Shown: piece after piece, positions 42,741 to 51,898 of the stretch
How positions within the stretch are numbered: the stretch's first letter is position 1
Layout: each line of letters starts with the position of its first letter
NCBI GenBank assembly: GCA_964632995.1
Contig: CAZWDL010000005.1
Coordinates: 33,832-97,831, forward strand
Source: CAZWDL01 sp964632995
GTDB taxonomy: Bacteria > Bacteroidota > Bacteroidia > Chitinophagales > Saprospiraceae
Length of the DNA: 64,000 bases
Direction: 5' to 3'
Program-made: the position numbers and the translations under genes
Notes under the pieces: model-generated
The model's database searches: none
Told to the model about the DNA's origin: nothing
What the model saw: only the letters and a program-made list of their open reading frames with translations

Positions 42741-44843
42741 ATGATTTTCTTTAATACCCCCTGCACGGGAAGGTTTCCCGTGTGGATGTCGTGCGTTTGC
42801 GTGCTGCTTGTTCTGATGCTACCGGCCTCCCGAGCATATGCGCAGCACCAGTTTGTGTTTTACCAGATGGATCAGGTTCCCCAGTCCGGATTGTTAAATC
42901 CCGGCTATATTCCTGAGCAGAAACTGTACTTTGGGCTGCCGCTGATCACCGGCGCTGGCGCCGGATTTGCGAGCAATGGATTCACCTATGATCAACTCCG
43001 GCCTGGGAATGAATTCATTTTTGAAGCCATTGATTTTACAGAGCTGGCGGGTCAGTCCGCCAGGTCGAATCACTTACTGGCGAGTGCCGAAACGCAGTTA
43101 TTCGGCTTCGGTTTGCGGCTGGGGCAAGGTTACCTCAGTTTAGGTGTCGCAGAACGCGGCGATTTTAATGGTTTCTATCCTGCTGATTTTTCACAATTAC
43201 TCAGTGACGTGCAACAGCGCAATACGGGCATGTTGCCCTACGAGCTCAGCCGGTTTGACATTAATGCCAGGCACTACCGGAGTTTCTCCCTGGGATACGC
43301 CCATCAGCTGGACCGCCTGTCTGCCGGAGTGCGTTTTCACTACCTTGCCGGTCTGTCGAATATCTGGACGATCAACCGGGGCATTCAGCTGCAGGATGAC
43401 AGGGACGGTGATTTCTTTGACGTGAACGGCGCCCTGTATTTTCTCTCGGCCGGGATCAATGATTCCGATGACCACTCCTTGAGCGATTACTTTCGGGGGT
43501 CGGGAAACCGAGGGTTTAGCGCTGACCTCGGCCTGGTCTACCAGCTCACCGAGCAACTCGAAATCTCGGCCAGCGCACTCAACCTGGGCCTGATCAAATG
43601 GAACAACCAGATCAGCTACCGGAAGGTAGATGAGGAGTTGTCGCAATTTTCTACTGATGACCTGGAAGCCCTGGAGGAGGAATTTGGTCAAATTATCGAT
43701 GACCTGGTCAACGGGCTTTCAGCCGACGGCGAGCTGCGCTATCAAACGCCGTTGGTTCAACAATATTACCTGGGAGGACGCTATTACCTGCAGCCGGAGA
43801 CATCGATCGGCCTGTTGTTCAATTCCCGCTTTTCCGGCGAGCGTTTCACTATGGGCGCCTCCGTAAGCGGCTCTACCAGAATTGGCAAGCTCCTTAGTTT
43901 ATCCCTGGCCTATTCTGCTTTCAACCACAGCTATTTCAACCTGGGCGGCGGTTTTTCCCTCGATCTGGGGCCGCTTCAGCTTTACGCGGCCAGCGACAAC
44001 CTGCTTTCTTTTTTCCGGTTGAAAAATACCCATACGGCTCAGGGGCAGGTAGGGATCAACCTGAATTTCGGTAAAGCGAAGCAGGAGGAGCCGGAAGCCG
44101 AGCCCATCGTCGAGACAGATTTTTTCCACGGAGAAAGCCCGGCTCCGGCAGCCTCCTCTTCGCCTGTACCGGCCCGGGAGCCCGCGCCCGACAGATATGC
44201 AGTAACAGCGGATCCTTTCGAAACCGGGGAGGACAATGAGGCCGCCTATCTTTCGGCTTCCCCGGCCGATAACAGCACTATCTTCCTGCATGGCGTTGTG
44301 CGCGAGCAGGTAAGTGGAACTTTGTTAAAGAGCATTGTGCTCGAGGCGTATACAATGGAGGCCGGCGGGGAGCGAACCTTGATTTACGCCAACGGCTTTT
44401 ACAGCGGCCGTTTTTCCATACCCTTGCGACGGGGTGCAGCTCACCTGCTCATCGTAAACAAGCACGGCTATCAGGCGGAAGAAGTGATACTGAATACAGA
44501 GGACCTGGAGCAGCAGGAAGCCATTGAACGCGAATTCACCTTATTGCCGAAGCCCAAATCCACGGCGCCGGCAGCCCCTGCAGAGCGGCGGCAATCCATT
44601 GAGGCGCAGGAAGAGTGGGAGCAGGAAGCAGCGCCCATTCCCGAACCGGACAATACCCTTTTTGCCCTGACGGAGGCAACCAGTTTGCGCGAGGGCCCGA
44701 CCCACAAAACAGAAGTCATCCTTCGCTTTCGCCCCGGGGACCAGGTAGAGTTGCTGGAAAAACACGATCGCTGGTGGTGGCGCGTGCGTTTTGAAGGGCG
44801 CAGCGGTTACGTTAAGGCCTTCTTACTGGTTCCGGCTCAGTAA
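42741..44843 (+). CDS. DUF5723-like outer-membrane barrel fused to a CarboxypepD_reg-like and an SH3b domain
   Basis: The 700-residue protein has a signal peptide ending SRAYA. The mature N-terminus QHQFVFYQMDQVPQSGLLNPGYIPEQKLYFGLPL is typical of DUF5723/PorP-like barrels, which here extend to about residue 445 (ending GQVGINLNFGK). After a Pro/Ala/Glu linker, a beta-sandwich domain (FLHGVVREQVSGTLLKSIVL to NKHGYQAEEVIL, about 515-600) is followed by another linker. A C-terminal SH3b domain follows (LFALTEATSLREGPTHKTEV, WWWRVRFEGRSGYVKAFL). The barrel would lie in the outer membrane with the other domains on one side of it. SH3b often binds peptidoglycan. A lipoprotein gene follows on the same strand. 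Confidence 0.8.
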   Translation: MIFFNTPCTGRFPVWMSCVCVLLVLMLPASRAYAQHQFVFYQMDQVPQSGLLNPGYIPEQKLYFGLPLITGAGAGFASNGFTYDQLRPGNEFIFEAIDFTELAGQSARSNHLLASAETQLFGFGLRLGQGYLSLGVAERGDFNGFYPADFSQLLSDVQQRNTGMLPYELSRFDINARHYRSFSLGYAHQLDRLSAGVRFHYLAGLSNIWTINRGIQLQDDRDGDFFDVNGALYFLSAGINDSDDHSLSDYFRGSGNRGFSADLGLVYQLTEQLEISASALNLGLIKWNNQISYRKVDEELSQFSTDDLEALEEEFGQIIDDLVNGLSADGELRYQTPLVQQYYLGGRYYLQPETSIGLLFNSRFSGERFTMGASVSGSTRIGKLLSLSLAYSAFNHSYFNLGGGFSLDLGPLQLYAASDNLLSFFRLKNTHTAQGQVGINLNFGKAKQEEPEAEPIVETDFFHGESPAPAASSSPVPAREPAPDRYAVTADPFETGEDNEAAYLSASPADNSTIFLHGVVREQVSGTLLKSIVLEAYTMEAGGERTLIYANGFYSGRFSIPLRRGAAHLLIVNKHGYQAEEVILNTEDLEQQEAIEREFTLLPKPKSTAPAAPAERRQSIEAQEEWEQEAAPIPEPDNTLFALTEATSLREGPTHKTEVILRFRPGDQVELLEKHDRWWWRVRFEGRSGYVKAFLLVPAQ

Positions 44844-44905
44844 AAAGCCGGGCAAAACAATGAAAAAGCCGTTCGCAGGGGCCGGCACTCTAAATCAACT
44901 ATGTC

Positions 44906-46417
44906 ATGAACCGATTTACCCATACTTTTTTGTTTTTACTATTCCTTAGCTTGCTGCTTGCCGGCTGCTTTAATCAGGAAGGCCTGATATTTGATTCTCC
45001 CATTATAGAAGACGACGATCCGGTTTCTGCCTCGCAGGCTACGGTGCTTTTTGAGCCCAACTCCGCCGGTCCGGATGGGCAGGGCATCATTGCTAAAGTC
45101 TATAATACAGCCGGAGATACAGCGCTCTTTTTCGGAGAATTTCTGCCCAACGGCGAGGTGGGGGTCCGTTCGCTGGCTTACGCCAAAATGGACAGCGACA
45201 CCGTCATGCATCTGTTTTTTGAAGATACAGGCCCCTTACTCAGCAGCATTGCGCTCAATTTAAAATCGGGACGCAAGCTCAATACTTTGCTGCAGTTTGA
45301 AGAGTATCTCAGCTACAGTTGTGTAATGTCTTTGCTGTCGGCCAACTGGATGGAAGGAAGCGCCGATGCCCAATGGCGCTGGCGGGTCGACAAATCGGCG
45401 GATATTCCGGTGCCCGTACCGGTGTACATTCGAGATGAATGCCGGGTACTTCGTCCGTTCACTCAAACCGGCTGGGCCGGCGAATTACGCCAGATACTCG
45501 ATGTGGTTTACGAACGCCTGAATAACCTGATCTACATAGATCCCGCTATTTTCAGAGGAGAGGATATCATTGACTTGCAACAACTGCTCAGCCAGGCTTG
45601 TACGGATAGCGTTATCCGGGAAACCGCTGTGCCCGCTACGGCACCCTTCTATCCCGATGATGCCTTTTATCAGCTCCGCGTCAATGATTACCCCTGCCTG
45701 GATCATAACGGCCTGATGACGCGGTTCCGTACTACTATCGACGCCGAAGGCAACCTGATCTTCTCAGAGGTGCAGGGCGGTGTCCCCCCTTACTCCTTTG
45801 CAGTGGATGAGTTCTCTTTTCGCAATACCGCCAAAATTCCCGGACCTTACGATCCCAATCAGCCTTACCTGCTCATGGTGCGTGACGGCAACGGTTGTAT
45901 CAGCAGCCGAATCGCTTACCTGGGGCGGTCCGAGCAGGAAGCCTGTAGTATCGTCTGTGGTAAAAACTGGACCCCCTACGAAGCAAAAATCCTCCAGGAT
46001 AGCGGCCTTCTTGTCTTTGAAGAAGATTGCGACCTGCTCAACGGGGGATGCGCGAGCCTGAGCAGCGCTTACTGTGATGACGGCGCGCTGCTCGATTACA
46101 ACGGCTTTACGCTTTCCCTGGAAGATTTCCAACTCAATTTCGGCATTACGGGAAAGGTGACTGTCAGCTATCGCTTACGCTACAGCGATCGACAGGAGGT
46201 CAACACGGAAACCTGTGTGCTGCAAAACCTGGATGATGAGGTGGAAGAAGAAACCCTCACCTATCTCTGGCATGCCCGGACGCCGGCGCTGCTGTTGCTG
46301 TTCGATCAGGAAGACCTGTTCGGAAGGATCCGTATAGAGGGCGTCAATGATCTGCGATTTGAAAGTTACGATCCGGAGTTAAGAGCCACGCTGCAGGTGA
46401 AGTTGACGGTGCAGTGA
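44906..46417 (+). CDS. Lipoprotein of unknown function, downstream of the DUF5723 gene
   Basis: The 503-residue protein has a clear lipobox (LLLAGC, Cys21) followed by acidic residues. The body is beta-rich with paired cysteines, contains a stretch that looks like an SprB-type repeat of Bacteroidota surface proteins (LIFSEVQGGVPPYSFAVDEF with VRDGNGCIS, about 285-340), and no enzyme motif. That repeat normally occurs many times in gliding adhesins; here it appears once. It starts 62 bp after the DUF5723-type gene and may be its surface partner. The gene is convergent with ald. Confidence 0.72.
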   Translation: MNRFTHTFLFLLFLSLLLAGCFNQEGLIFDSPIIEDDDPVSASQATVLFEPNSAGPDGQGIIAKVYNTAGDTALFFGEFLPNGEVGVRSLAYAKMDSDTVMHLFFEDTGPLLSSIALNLKSGRKLNTLLQFEEYLSYSCVMSLLSANWMEGSADAQWRWRVDKSADIPVPVPVYIRDECRVLRPFTQTGWAGELRQILDVVYERLNNLIYIDPAIFRGEDIIDLQQLLSQACTDSVIRETAVPATAPFYPDDAFYQLRVNDYPCLDHNGLMTRFRTTIDAEGNLIFSEVQGGVPPYSFAVDEFSFRNTAKIPGPYDPNQPYLLMVRDGNGCISSRIAYLGRSEQEACSIVCGKNWTPYEAKILQDSGLLVFEEDCDLLNGGCASLSSAYCDDGALLDYNGFTLSLEDFQLNFGITGKVTVSYRLRYSDRQEVNTETCVLQNLDDEVEEETLTYLWHARTPALLLLFDQEDLFGRIRIEGVNDLRFESYDPELRATLQVKLTVQ

Positions 46418-46482
46418 TGGCGAGAGCCCTCTGCGGCTCTGCGTGCCGCTTACTGCCGGCACAGCTGCCCTTTGCGCACTAT

Positions 46483-47712
46483 TTACAAGTTGGAAGTGAT
46501 AAGCAGATCCAGGTCGGTGGATTTGATCTGGAAGCGTTCGCCGAGATATTCATTACACAGGCAACCCTTATAGATATAGACCCCGTGGCGCAGGCCATGA
46601 TTACTGAAGAGCAAGTGTTCAATACTTTGGGTGCTGCCGGCTTTCAGCAGGATGGGGGTCAGGATATTGCTTACCGCAACGGAAGCGGTTCGGGACACCC
46701 GCGAGGAGATATTGGGTACGCAGTAATGAATGATATCGTGTTTGACGAAAGTCGGATTATCCAGGGTGGTTACCTCCGAAGTGGCGAAGCAACCGCCCTG
46801 ATCTATACTTACGTCGATAATTACGGAGCCCGGTTTCATTTTGACGATCATATCTTCGCTGACGATGATGGGAGTGCGTCCCGACTTGGAGTGCATGGCT
46901 CCGATGGCTACATCCGCGGTGAGCAGCTCCTGCTCGAGATATTGGGGAATAATAGCGGAGGTGTATAGTTGCTGTCCGACCTGATTCTGGATGCGTTTTA
47001 ATTTGTAAATATTATTGTCAAAGATGCGAACCTCTGCGCCTAGTCCCAGCGCAGTGCGGGTGGCGTATTCGGCGACGATGCCGGCGCCCAGGATAACTAC
47101 TTTGGCGCTGGGGACCCCGGAAATGCCGCCCAGGAGCACGCCCTTGCCTCCGCTGGTGGAGGAAAGCAGCTCGGCGGCGGTCAGCATGGCGCCGATGCCG
47201 GCCATTTCACTCATAATGCGTACGACGGGAAAAGTGTCGGATTCATCCTTGATGTACTCCATAGCCAGTGCGATGACCCGCTTTTGCCGCAATTTGTTGA
47301 TGTATTCCCCCGAAATGATCGGCAGCTGCAAAGGAGAAATGAGGATCTGGTTGGGGTGCATCAGGTCTATTTCTTTCAGCGTAGGCGGCGCGACCTTGAT
47401 GATGATCTCGGCCTTGTATACCTGTTCGGCGCTGTAGGCAATATCGGCGCCGGCCTCAGAATAGTCGTGATCGGAATAATTGGATTTTTCACCGGCTTCT
47501 GTTTCGACGATGACACGGTGGCCATAAGCGATCAGCGTAGCGACGGAGGAGGGCACCAGCGCCACCCGGTTTTCCTGAATGGTCACCTCTTTGGGAATGC
47601 CGATGTACAGCTTGTTAGGCTTTTGCTGCACTTGTAGCATTTCCGTTTGGGTCTCATACCGGGTTCCGGTAAATTCTCTAGGTAAAGATATCCGACGGTC
47701 CTTTTCACTCAT
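46483..47712 (-). CDS. ald: Alanine dehydrogenase
   Basis: The 409-residue enzyme makes pyruvate and ammonia from L-alanine with NAD. The N-terminal domain reads IGIPKEVTIQENRVALVPSSVATL, and the catalytic region has KVAPPTLKEIDLMHPNQI. The NAD-binding Rossmann domain has VVILGAGIVAEYATRTALGLGAEVRIFDNN, and SVIIDVSIDQGGCFATSE follows. The Bacteroidota form resembles the alpha subunit of NAD(P) transhydrogenase, but the C-terminal membrane part of that protein is absent. It follows tsaE by 21 bp on the minus strand, a pairing often seen in this phylum. Confidence 0.9.
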   Translation of the reverse strand: MSEKDRRISLPREFTGTRYETQTEMLQVQQKPNKLYIGIPKEVTIQENRVALVPSSVATLIAYGHRVIVETEAGEKSNYSDHDYSEAGADIAYSAEQVYKAEIIIKVAPPTLKEIDLMHPNQILISPLQLPIISGEYINKLRQKRVIALAMEYIKDESDTFPVVRIMSEMAGIGAMLTAAELLSSTSGGKGVLLGGISGVPSAKVVILGAGIVAEYATRTALGLGAEVRIFDNNIYKLKRIQNQVGQQLYTSAIIPQYLEQELLTADVAIGAMHSKSGRTPIIVSEDMIVKMKPGSVIIDVSIDQGGCFATSEVTTLDNPTFVKHDIIHYCVPNISSRVSRTASVAVSNILTPILLKAGSTQSIEHLLFSNHGLRHGVYIYKGCLCNEYLGERFQIKSTDLDLLITSNL

Positions 47713-47733
47713 AGCGTAAATTCCAGGGCATGG

Positions 47734-48162
47734 TTACAAAAATAGGATTTTTCGCCTGGAATTATTGACTATTTCAATGTTTATTCGAATCACGTCTTCG
47801 GGCAGCAAGGGTTCGATGAGTTCCGGCCACTCGATAAGCAGGTAGGCGTCGCGGTACAGTATTTCTTCAATACCGATGTTCAACGCCTCTTCGATGTCTT
47901 CCAGGCGATACAGGTCCAGGTGGTAAATCAGGGCGGTCTCACCGCTCTTTGGGTCGTAGTACTCATATTCGTTGACCAGGGAGAAGGTTGGGCTCGTCAC
48001 GGCCTCTTCCACGCCCAAATGCCGGCAGAAAGCCTGGACCAGGGTCGTTTTTCCGGCGCCGATTTCTCCACTCAGGGCAAATATTTTCCGGTCGCCGGCG
48101 TATTTCAACAATTTGACAACGGCTTTTTTCATTTCTGCCGGGCGATCGACGAGCACTTCCAT
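47734..48162 (-). CDS. tsaE: tRNA threonylcarbamoyladenosine biosynthesis ATPase TsaE
   Basis: The 142-residue P-loop protein supports TsaB-TsaD in making the t6A modification of ANN-decoding tRNAs. It has Walker A SGEIGAGKTTLVQAF, the switch-like VTSPTFSLVNEYEYYD, the metal and base region HLDLYRLEDIEEALNIG, and LIEWPELIEPLLPED near the C-terminus. It is the first gene of a two-gene operon with ald. Start ATG 48162. Confidence 0.95.
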   Translation of the reverse strand: MEVLVDRPAEMKKAVVKLLKYAGDRKIFALSGEIGAGKTTLVQAFCRHLGVEEAVTSPTFSLVNEYEYYDPKSGETALIYHLDLYRLEDIEEALNIGIEEILYRDAYLLIEWPELIEPLLPEDVIRINIEIVNNSRRKILFL

Positions 48163-48549
48163 GTTGGCGTTCCGTTTTTTGAATGATAACAGGTGGCGCG
48201 TAGCAATGTAACAAAACTTATTCTTCTCCTGGCTTTAATCCAGGTTAAGTACTGCTTTCCCTGACAGGCCGGTTCTGCCGGCCTGTTGGAAGGGCATGAA
48301 TGGCAGCTTCTTCATTCCACGGTTGTATAAATAACTTTTCCAGTTTGAAAAGCGTTTAGTAAATGGTGAAATTATTTTGAAATCGGCAAACAAACCCAAG
48401 GGCATACCGGCTTTTGGCCGAGTACCGCCGGCATCGACTTATATTACTCAGTATCATACGATTTCAGGCCGTTGCCTTCAGTTTACGGAAGTAGTTTCGT
48501 CACGGCTTGTTTAGCAGGCATAACCCTAATGAATGCCATAAAATTTTAG
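48163..48549. other. Divergent intergenic region between tsaE and gyrB
   Basis: The gap contains a 9-bp stem ACAGGCCGG / CCGGCCTGT (48264-48272 and 48278-48286) without a T run, and AAGTTTTG on the minus strand near 48218, one base off the -7 consensus for tsaE. No coding pattern or known RNA was recognised. Confidence 0.4.
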
Positions 48550-48557
48550 TATCTTTG
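48550..48557 (+). promoter_or_regulatory. gyrB: -7 promoter motif TATCTTTG immediately before gyrB
   Basis: This exact TAnnTTTG copy ends only 4 bp before the gyrB ATG at 48562. Transcription from it would start at or next to the start codon, giving a leaderless or nearly leaderless mRNA. Confidence 0.6.
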
Positions 48558-48561
48558 CAGT

Positions 48562-50535
48562 ATGAATCAGCTAAAAGAAAATCAGCCTTTGAAAGCAAAA
48601 ACAGGAGAATACAGTGCCAGCAATATTCAGGCGCTGGAAGGATTAGAGGCGGTTCGCAGACGACCGGGTATGTACATCGGCAGTACCGATACGAAAGGCC
48701 TGCATCACCTTGTCTGGGAGGTCATCGACAACTCCATTGACGAACATCTTGCCGGGTATTGTGACTATATCGAAACAATCATCCATTCCGACAATTCCAT
48801 CACGGTAAAAGACGACGGCCGCGGCATACCCACCGGCATGCACAGCAAACTACAAAAATCGGCGCTGGAAGTCGTTATGACCTTGCTGCACGCCGGAGGT
48901 AAGTTTGATAAAGACACCTACAAAGTGTCCGGCGGTCTGCATGGTGTCGGTATTTCCTGCGTGAATGCACTATCATCCAACCTGCGCGCCGAAATACACC
49001 GGGACGGAAAAGTCTGGCAGCAGGAGTACTCCGAAGGTAAACCGAAAGGAGGGGTGGAAGTGATCGGCGAGTCCGAAGGCAGCGGTACGATCATCACTTT
49101 CCATCCGGACGAGACGATCTTTGAGGAAGTCTTTTACAAATATGACATTCTCGCCCATCGGATGCGGGAGTTATCTTTTCTCAACCCCGGACTGACGCTA
49201 AAGCTGACCGACGAGCGGGTGAAGGAAGAAGACGGCGCTTTTAAAAGTGAAGAATTTCATTCAGAAGGCGGCCTGAAGGAGTTTGTACAGTTTCTCGATG
49301 CTTCAAAACAAAAGCTGTCCGAACGGCCCATCTTCGTAACGGGGAAGGAAGACAATGTTGAGGTGGATGTCGCTCTGCAGTACAATACTTCTTACTCCGA
49401 GACGATTTACTCCTACGTCAATAATATCAATACCCGTGAGGGGGGCACCCATGTCAACGGTTTCCGGATGGCGATCGCCCGGGTGTTTCGCAAGTATGGG
49501 GAGGATAATAATTTTTTCAAAAAGCTTAAGCCCAGCAGTGATGACTTCCGTGAAGGGCTCACCGCCGTGATTTCCGTCAAGGTGCCCGAACCGCAATTCA
49601 AAGGACAGACTAAAGGCGAGCTGGGTAACTCTGAAGTGACCGGGATCGTCTCGCGCAGTGTCGGCGAGGTGCTCGGTCATTACCTGGAGGAAAACCCGCG
49701 GGAAGCCAAGCGCATTCTCGACAAGGTCGTGCTGGCGGCTACCGCCCGGCAGGCAGCGCGCAAGGCCCGCGAAATGGTGCAGCGTAAAAATGCGCTTACC
49801 GGTAGCGGGCTGCCCGGCAAGCTGGCCGACTGCTCCTCGCGCGACCCCGGTGAAGCGGAGATCTTCCTGGTAGAGGGCGACTCGGCCGGTGGCACCGCCA
49901 AACAAGGCCGCGACCGCAACTTCCAGGCCATCCTGCCGCTGCGGGGTAAGATCCTCAACGTGGAAAAAGCCCTCGAGCACAAGATTTACGAGAACGAGGA
50001 GATCAAAAATATGTTTACTGCCCTCGGCGTAAGTATCGAGGAAACTGAGGAAGGAGGCCGCCACCTCAACATCGAGAAATTGCGTTATCACAAGATAATC
50101 ATCATGTGTGACGCCGACGTCGACGGCAGCCACATCGTTACCCTCATCCTCACTTTCTTCTTCCGCTACATGCGCCCGCTCATTGAAAAGGGGTACATCT
50201 ATATCGCCCAGCCGCCCCTTTACCGGATAAGTAAAGGCAAACAGTTCCGCTACTGCTGGAGCGAAGAGGAACGCCGCGAAGCCGTAAAGGCCTACGGTGG
50301 TGGAGAAAACGATAAGAGCGGTATAAAGATACAGCGCTATAAGGGTCTTGGTGAAATGAATGCCGAACAGCTTTGGGAAACCACGATGGATCCCGATACG
50401 CGTATCCTGCGCCGGGTAACTATCGAGGACGCTATCGAGGTCGACCGCGTGTTCTCCATGCTGATGGGCGGGGATGTTCCCCCGCGCCGCGCGTTTATCG
50501 AAGCGAATGCCAAGTACGCGAACGTGGACGTCTGA
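48562..50535 (+). CDS. gyrB: DNA gyrase subunit B
   Basis: The 657-residue GHKL ATPase subunit drives negative supercoiling with GyrA. The ATP site is seen in VIDNSIDEHLAGYCD, DDGRGIPTGMH and GGLHGVGISCVNALSS; the transducer has the QTKGELGNSEV stretch. The Toprim metal site is VEGDSAGGTAKQGRDRNFQAILPLRGK with CDADVDGSHI, and the tail QRYKGLGEMNAEQLWETTMDP is diagnostic. The PLRGKILNVEKA form fits GyrB rather than ParE. The start is fixed by NIQALEGLEAVRRRPGMYIG shortly after the ATG. Confidence 0.97.
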   Translation: MNQLKENQPLKAKTGEYSASNIQALEGLEAVRRRPGMYIGSTDTKGLHHLVWEVIDNSIDEHLAGYCDYIETIIHSDNSITVKDDGRGIPTGMHSKLQKSALEVVMTLLHAGGKFDKDTYKVSGGLHGVGISCVNALSSNLRAEIHRDGKVWQQEYSEGKPKGGVEVIGESEGSGTIITFHPDETIFEEVFYKYDILAHRMRELSFLNPGLTLKLTDERVKEEDGAFKSEEFHSEGGLKEFVQFLDASKQKLSERPIFVTGKEDNVEVDVALQYNTSYSETIYSYVNNINTREGGTHVNGFRMAIARVFRKYGEDNNFFKKLKPSSDDFREGLTAVISVKVPEPQFKGQTKGELGNSEVTGIVSRSVGEVLGHYLEENPREAKRILDKVVLAATARQAARKAREMVQRKNALTGSGLPGKLADCSSRDPGEAEIFLVEGDSAGGTAKQGRDRNFQAILPLRGKILNVEKALEHKIYENEEIKNMFTALGVSIEETEEGGRHLNIEKLRYHKIIIMCDADVDGSHIVTLILTFFFRYMRPLIEKGYIYIAQPPLYRISKGKQFRYCWSEEERREAVKAYGGGENDKSGIKIQRYKGLGEMNAEQLWETTMDPDTRILRRVTIEDAIEVDRVFSMLMGGDVPPRRAFIEANAKYANVDV

Positions 50536-50563
50536 TACATGTCCCGTTTTGTACAAATACCGG

Positions 50564-50607
50564 AATCCCCTCTTTCCACAACCGGAGAGGGGATTTCTTA
50601 TTTTTTC
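50564..50607 (+). terminator. Rho-independent terminator of gyrB
   Basis: AATCCCCTCT (50564-50573) and AGAGGGGATT (50586-50595) form a perfect stem with a 12-nt loop, followed by TCTTATTTTTTC. It lies 28 bp after the gyrB stop. Confidence 0.88.
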
Positions 50608-50630
50608 ACCACTACAGTATTCTATTTCCT

Positions 50631-51788
50631 ATGTACACAGTCAAAGCTGTCGCCATTTTCTCCGTTCTCTTTTTATCACTGGGTTGCACGCCTTCCACCG
50701 AGCAGCAGGCAGCGCAGGAAACCGGCGAAGCAGTCACCGATGCCATGATCGGGCAAATGATCATGATCGGCTTCCGGGGCAAGCATATTGAAGAAGTCAG
50801 TCCGACCATCAAGGAGCAGATAGCGCAGGGGCTGGCCGGCAGCATCGTTTTGTTCGACTACGACGTGGTCAATAAGGAGTTTGATCGCAACATCGAGTCA
50901 CCCGGGCAGGTCAAAAAGCTGATCTCCGGTATCCAGGCGCTGGCGCCACAGCCCTTGATGGTGGCTGTCGATCAGGAAGGCGGCCGGGTCAATCGCCTGA
51001 AGCCCCGCTACGGCTTTCCCGACCTGCCCAGCGCGCAGCACCTCGGAGAACAGGATAATCTGGACTCCACGGCTTATTACGCCCGACAGAATGCGGAAAA
51101 CCTCCGTTCCCTCGGCTTTAACGTCAATTTTGCTCCGGTAGCAGATCTCAACGTCAACCCCGACAATCCGGTAATCGGAGGGATCGAAAGAAGCTTCTCG
51201 GACGATCCGGAAGCGGTGATCCGGCACGCCCGCACCTGGATCAGTGTTCATGATTCCCTCGGCATCGCCTCCGTCCTCAAGCACTTCCCCGGTCACGGCA
51301 GCTCCGCGAGCGATTCACACGCGGGCTTTACGGATGTAAGCGATACCTGGCAGCCGGCAGAGCTGGAGCCTTACCGCCAGTTGCTGAAAACCGATGCCGC
51401 AGTAGCCGTCATGACCGCCCACGTGTACAACAGCCGGATCGATTCCTTGTACCCGGCTACCCTTTCTCCGCATTACATCAACGGCTTACTCCGGGACAGC
51501 ATCGGCTTCGAGGGCGTAGTTTTCTCCGACGACCTAAACATGAAGGCCGTCCACGGGCTTTTCGATTTTGACACGATTATCCTGAAATCTATAGAGGCCG
51601 GCGTCGATGTGCTTACCTTCGGGAATAACCTGGAATACGATGAATCTATAGCGCCAAAGGCCATTGAGGCGATCAGGCGCCTGCTGGACGAAGGAAAGAT
51701 CTCATCCGAACGAATCAAGAGCTCTTACAGCAGGATAATGGCCCTGAAAGAGCAGCTTGGTGTTGGTTCCGGACAGGCGCAACAGTGA
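50631..51788 (+). CDS. Glycoside hydrolase family 3 lipoprotein, beta-N-acetylhexosaminidase-like
   Basis: The 385-residue protein has a lipoprotein signal (FLSLGC, Cys19). The GH3 barrel starts IGQMIMIGFRG. It has VAVDQEGGRVNRLKP, the NagZ signature KHFPGHGSSASDSH (Asp-Ser-His loop acting as acid/base) and the nucleophile Asp in GVVFSDDLNMKAV. NagZ-type enzymes remove N-acetylglucosamine from muropeptides; classical NagZ is cytoplasmic, whereas Bacteroidota often carry a surface or periplasmic form as here. It starts after the gyrB terminator, with only 23 bp for its own promoter. ATG 50631 is fixed by the signal peptide. Confidence 0.9.
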   Translation: MYTVKAVAIFSVLFLSLGCTPSTEQQAAQETGEAVTDAMIGQMIMIGFRGKHIEEVSPTIKEQIAQGLAGSIVLFDYDVVNKEFDRNIESPGQVKKLISGIQALAPQPLMVAVDQEGGRVNRLKPRYGFPDLPSAQHLGEQDNLDSTAYYARQNAENLRSLGFNVNFAPVADLNVNPDNPVIGGIERSFSDDPEAVIRHARTWISVHDSLGIASVLKHFPGHGSSASDSHAGFTDVSDTWQPAELEPYRQLLKTDAAVAVMTAHVYNSRIDSLYPATLSPHYINGLLRDSIGFEGVVFSDDLNMKAVHGLFDFDTIILKSIEAGVDVLTFGNNLEYDESIAPKAIEAIRRLLDEGKISSERIKSSYSRIMALKEQLGVGSGQAQQ

Positions 51789-51898
51789 TAAGGCGGTAAA
51801 AGATAAGCAAGGTCTTGCTCAACGGATGTCGAGAAGAGGCGGAGGAGCCATAAAAACGGGCTTGGGGGCATGATTTCGCACGCGCCTTTCTTCCCTGA

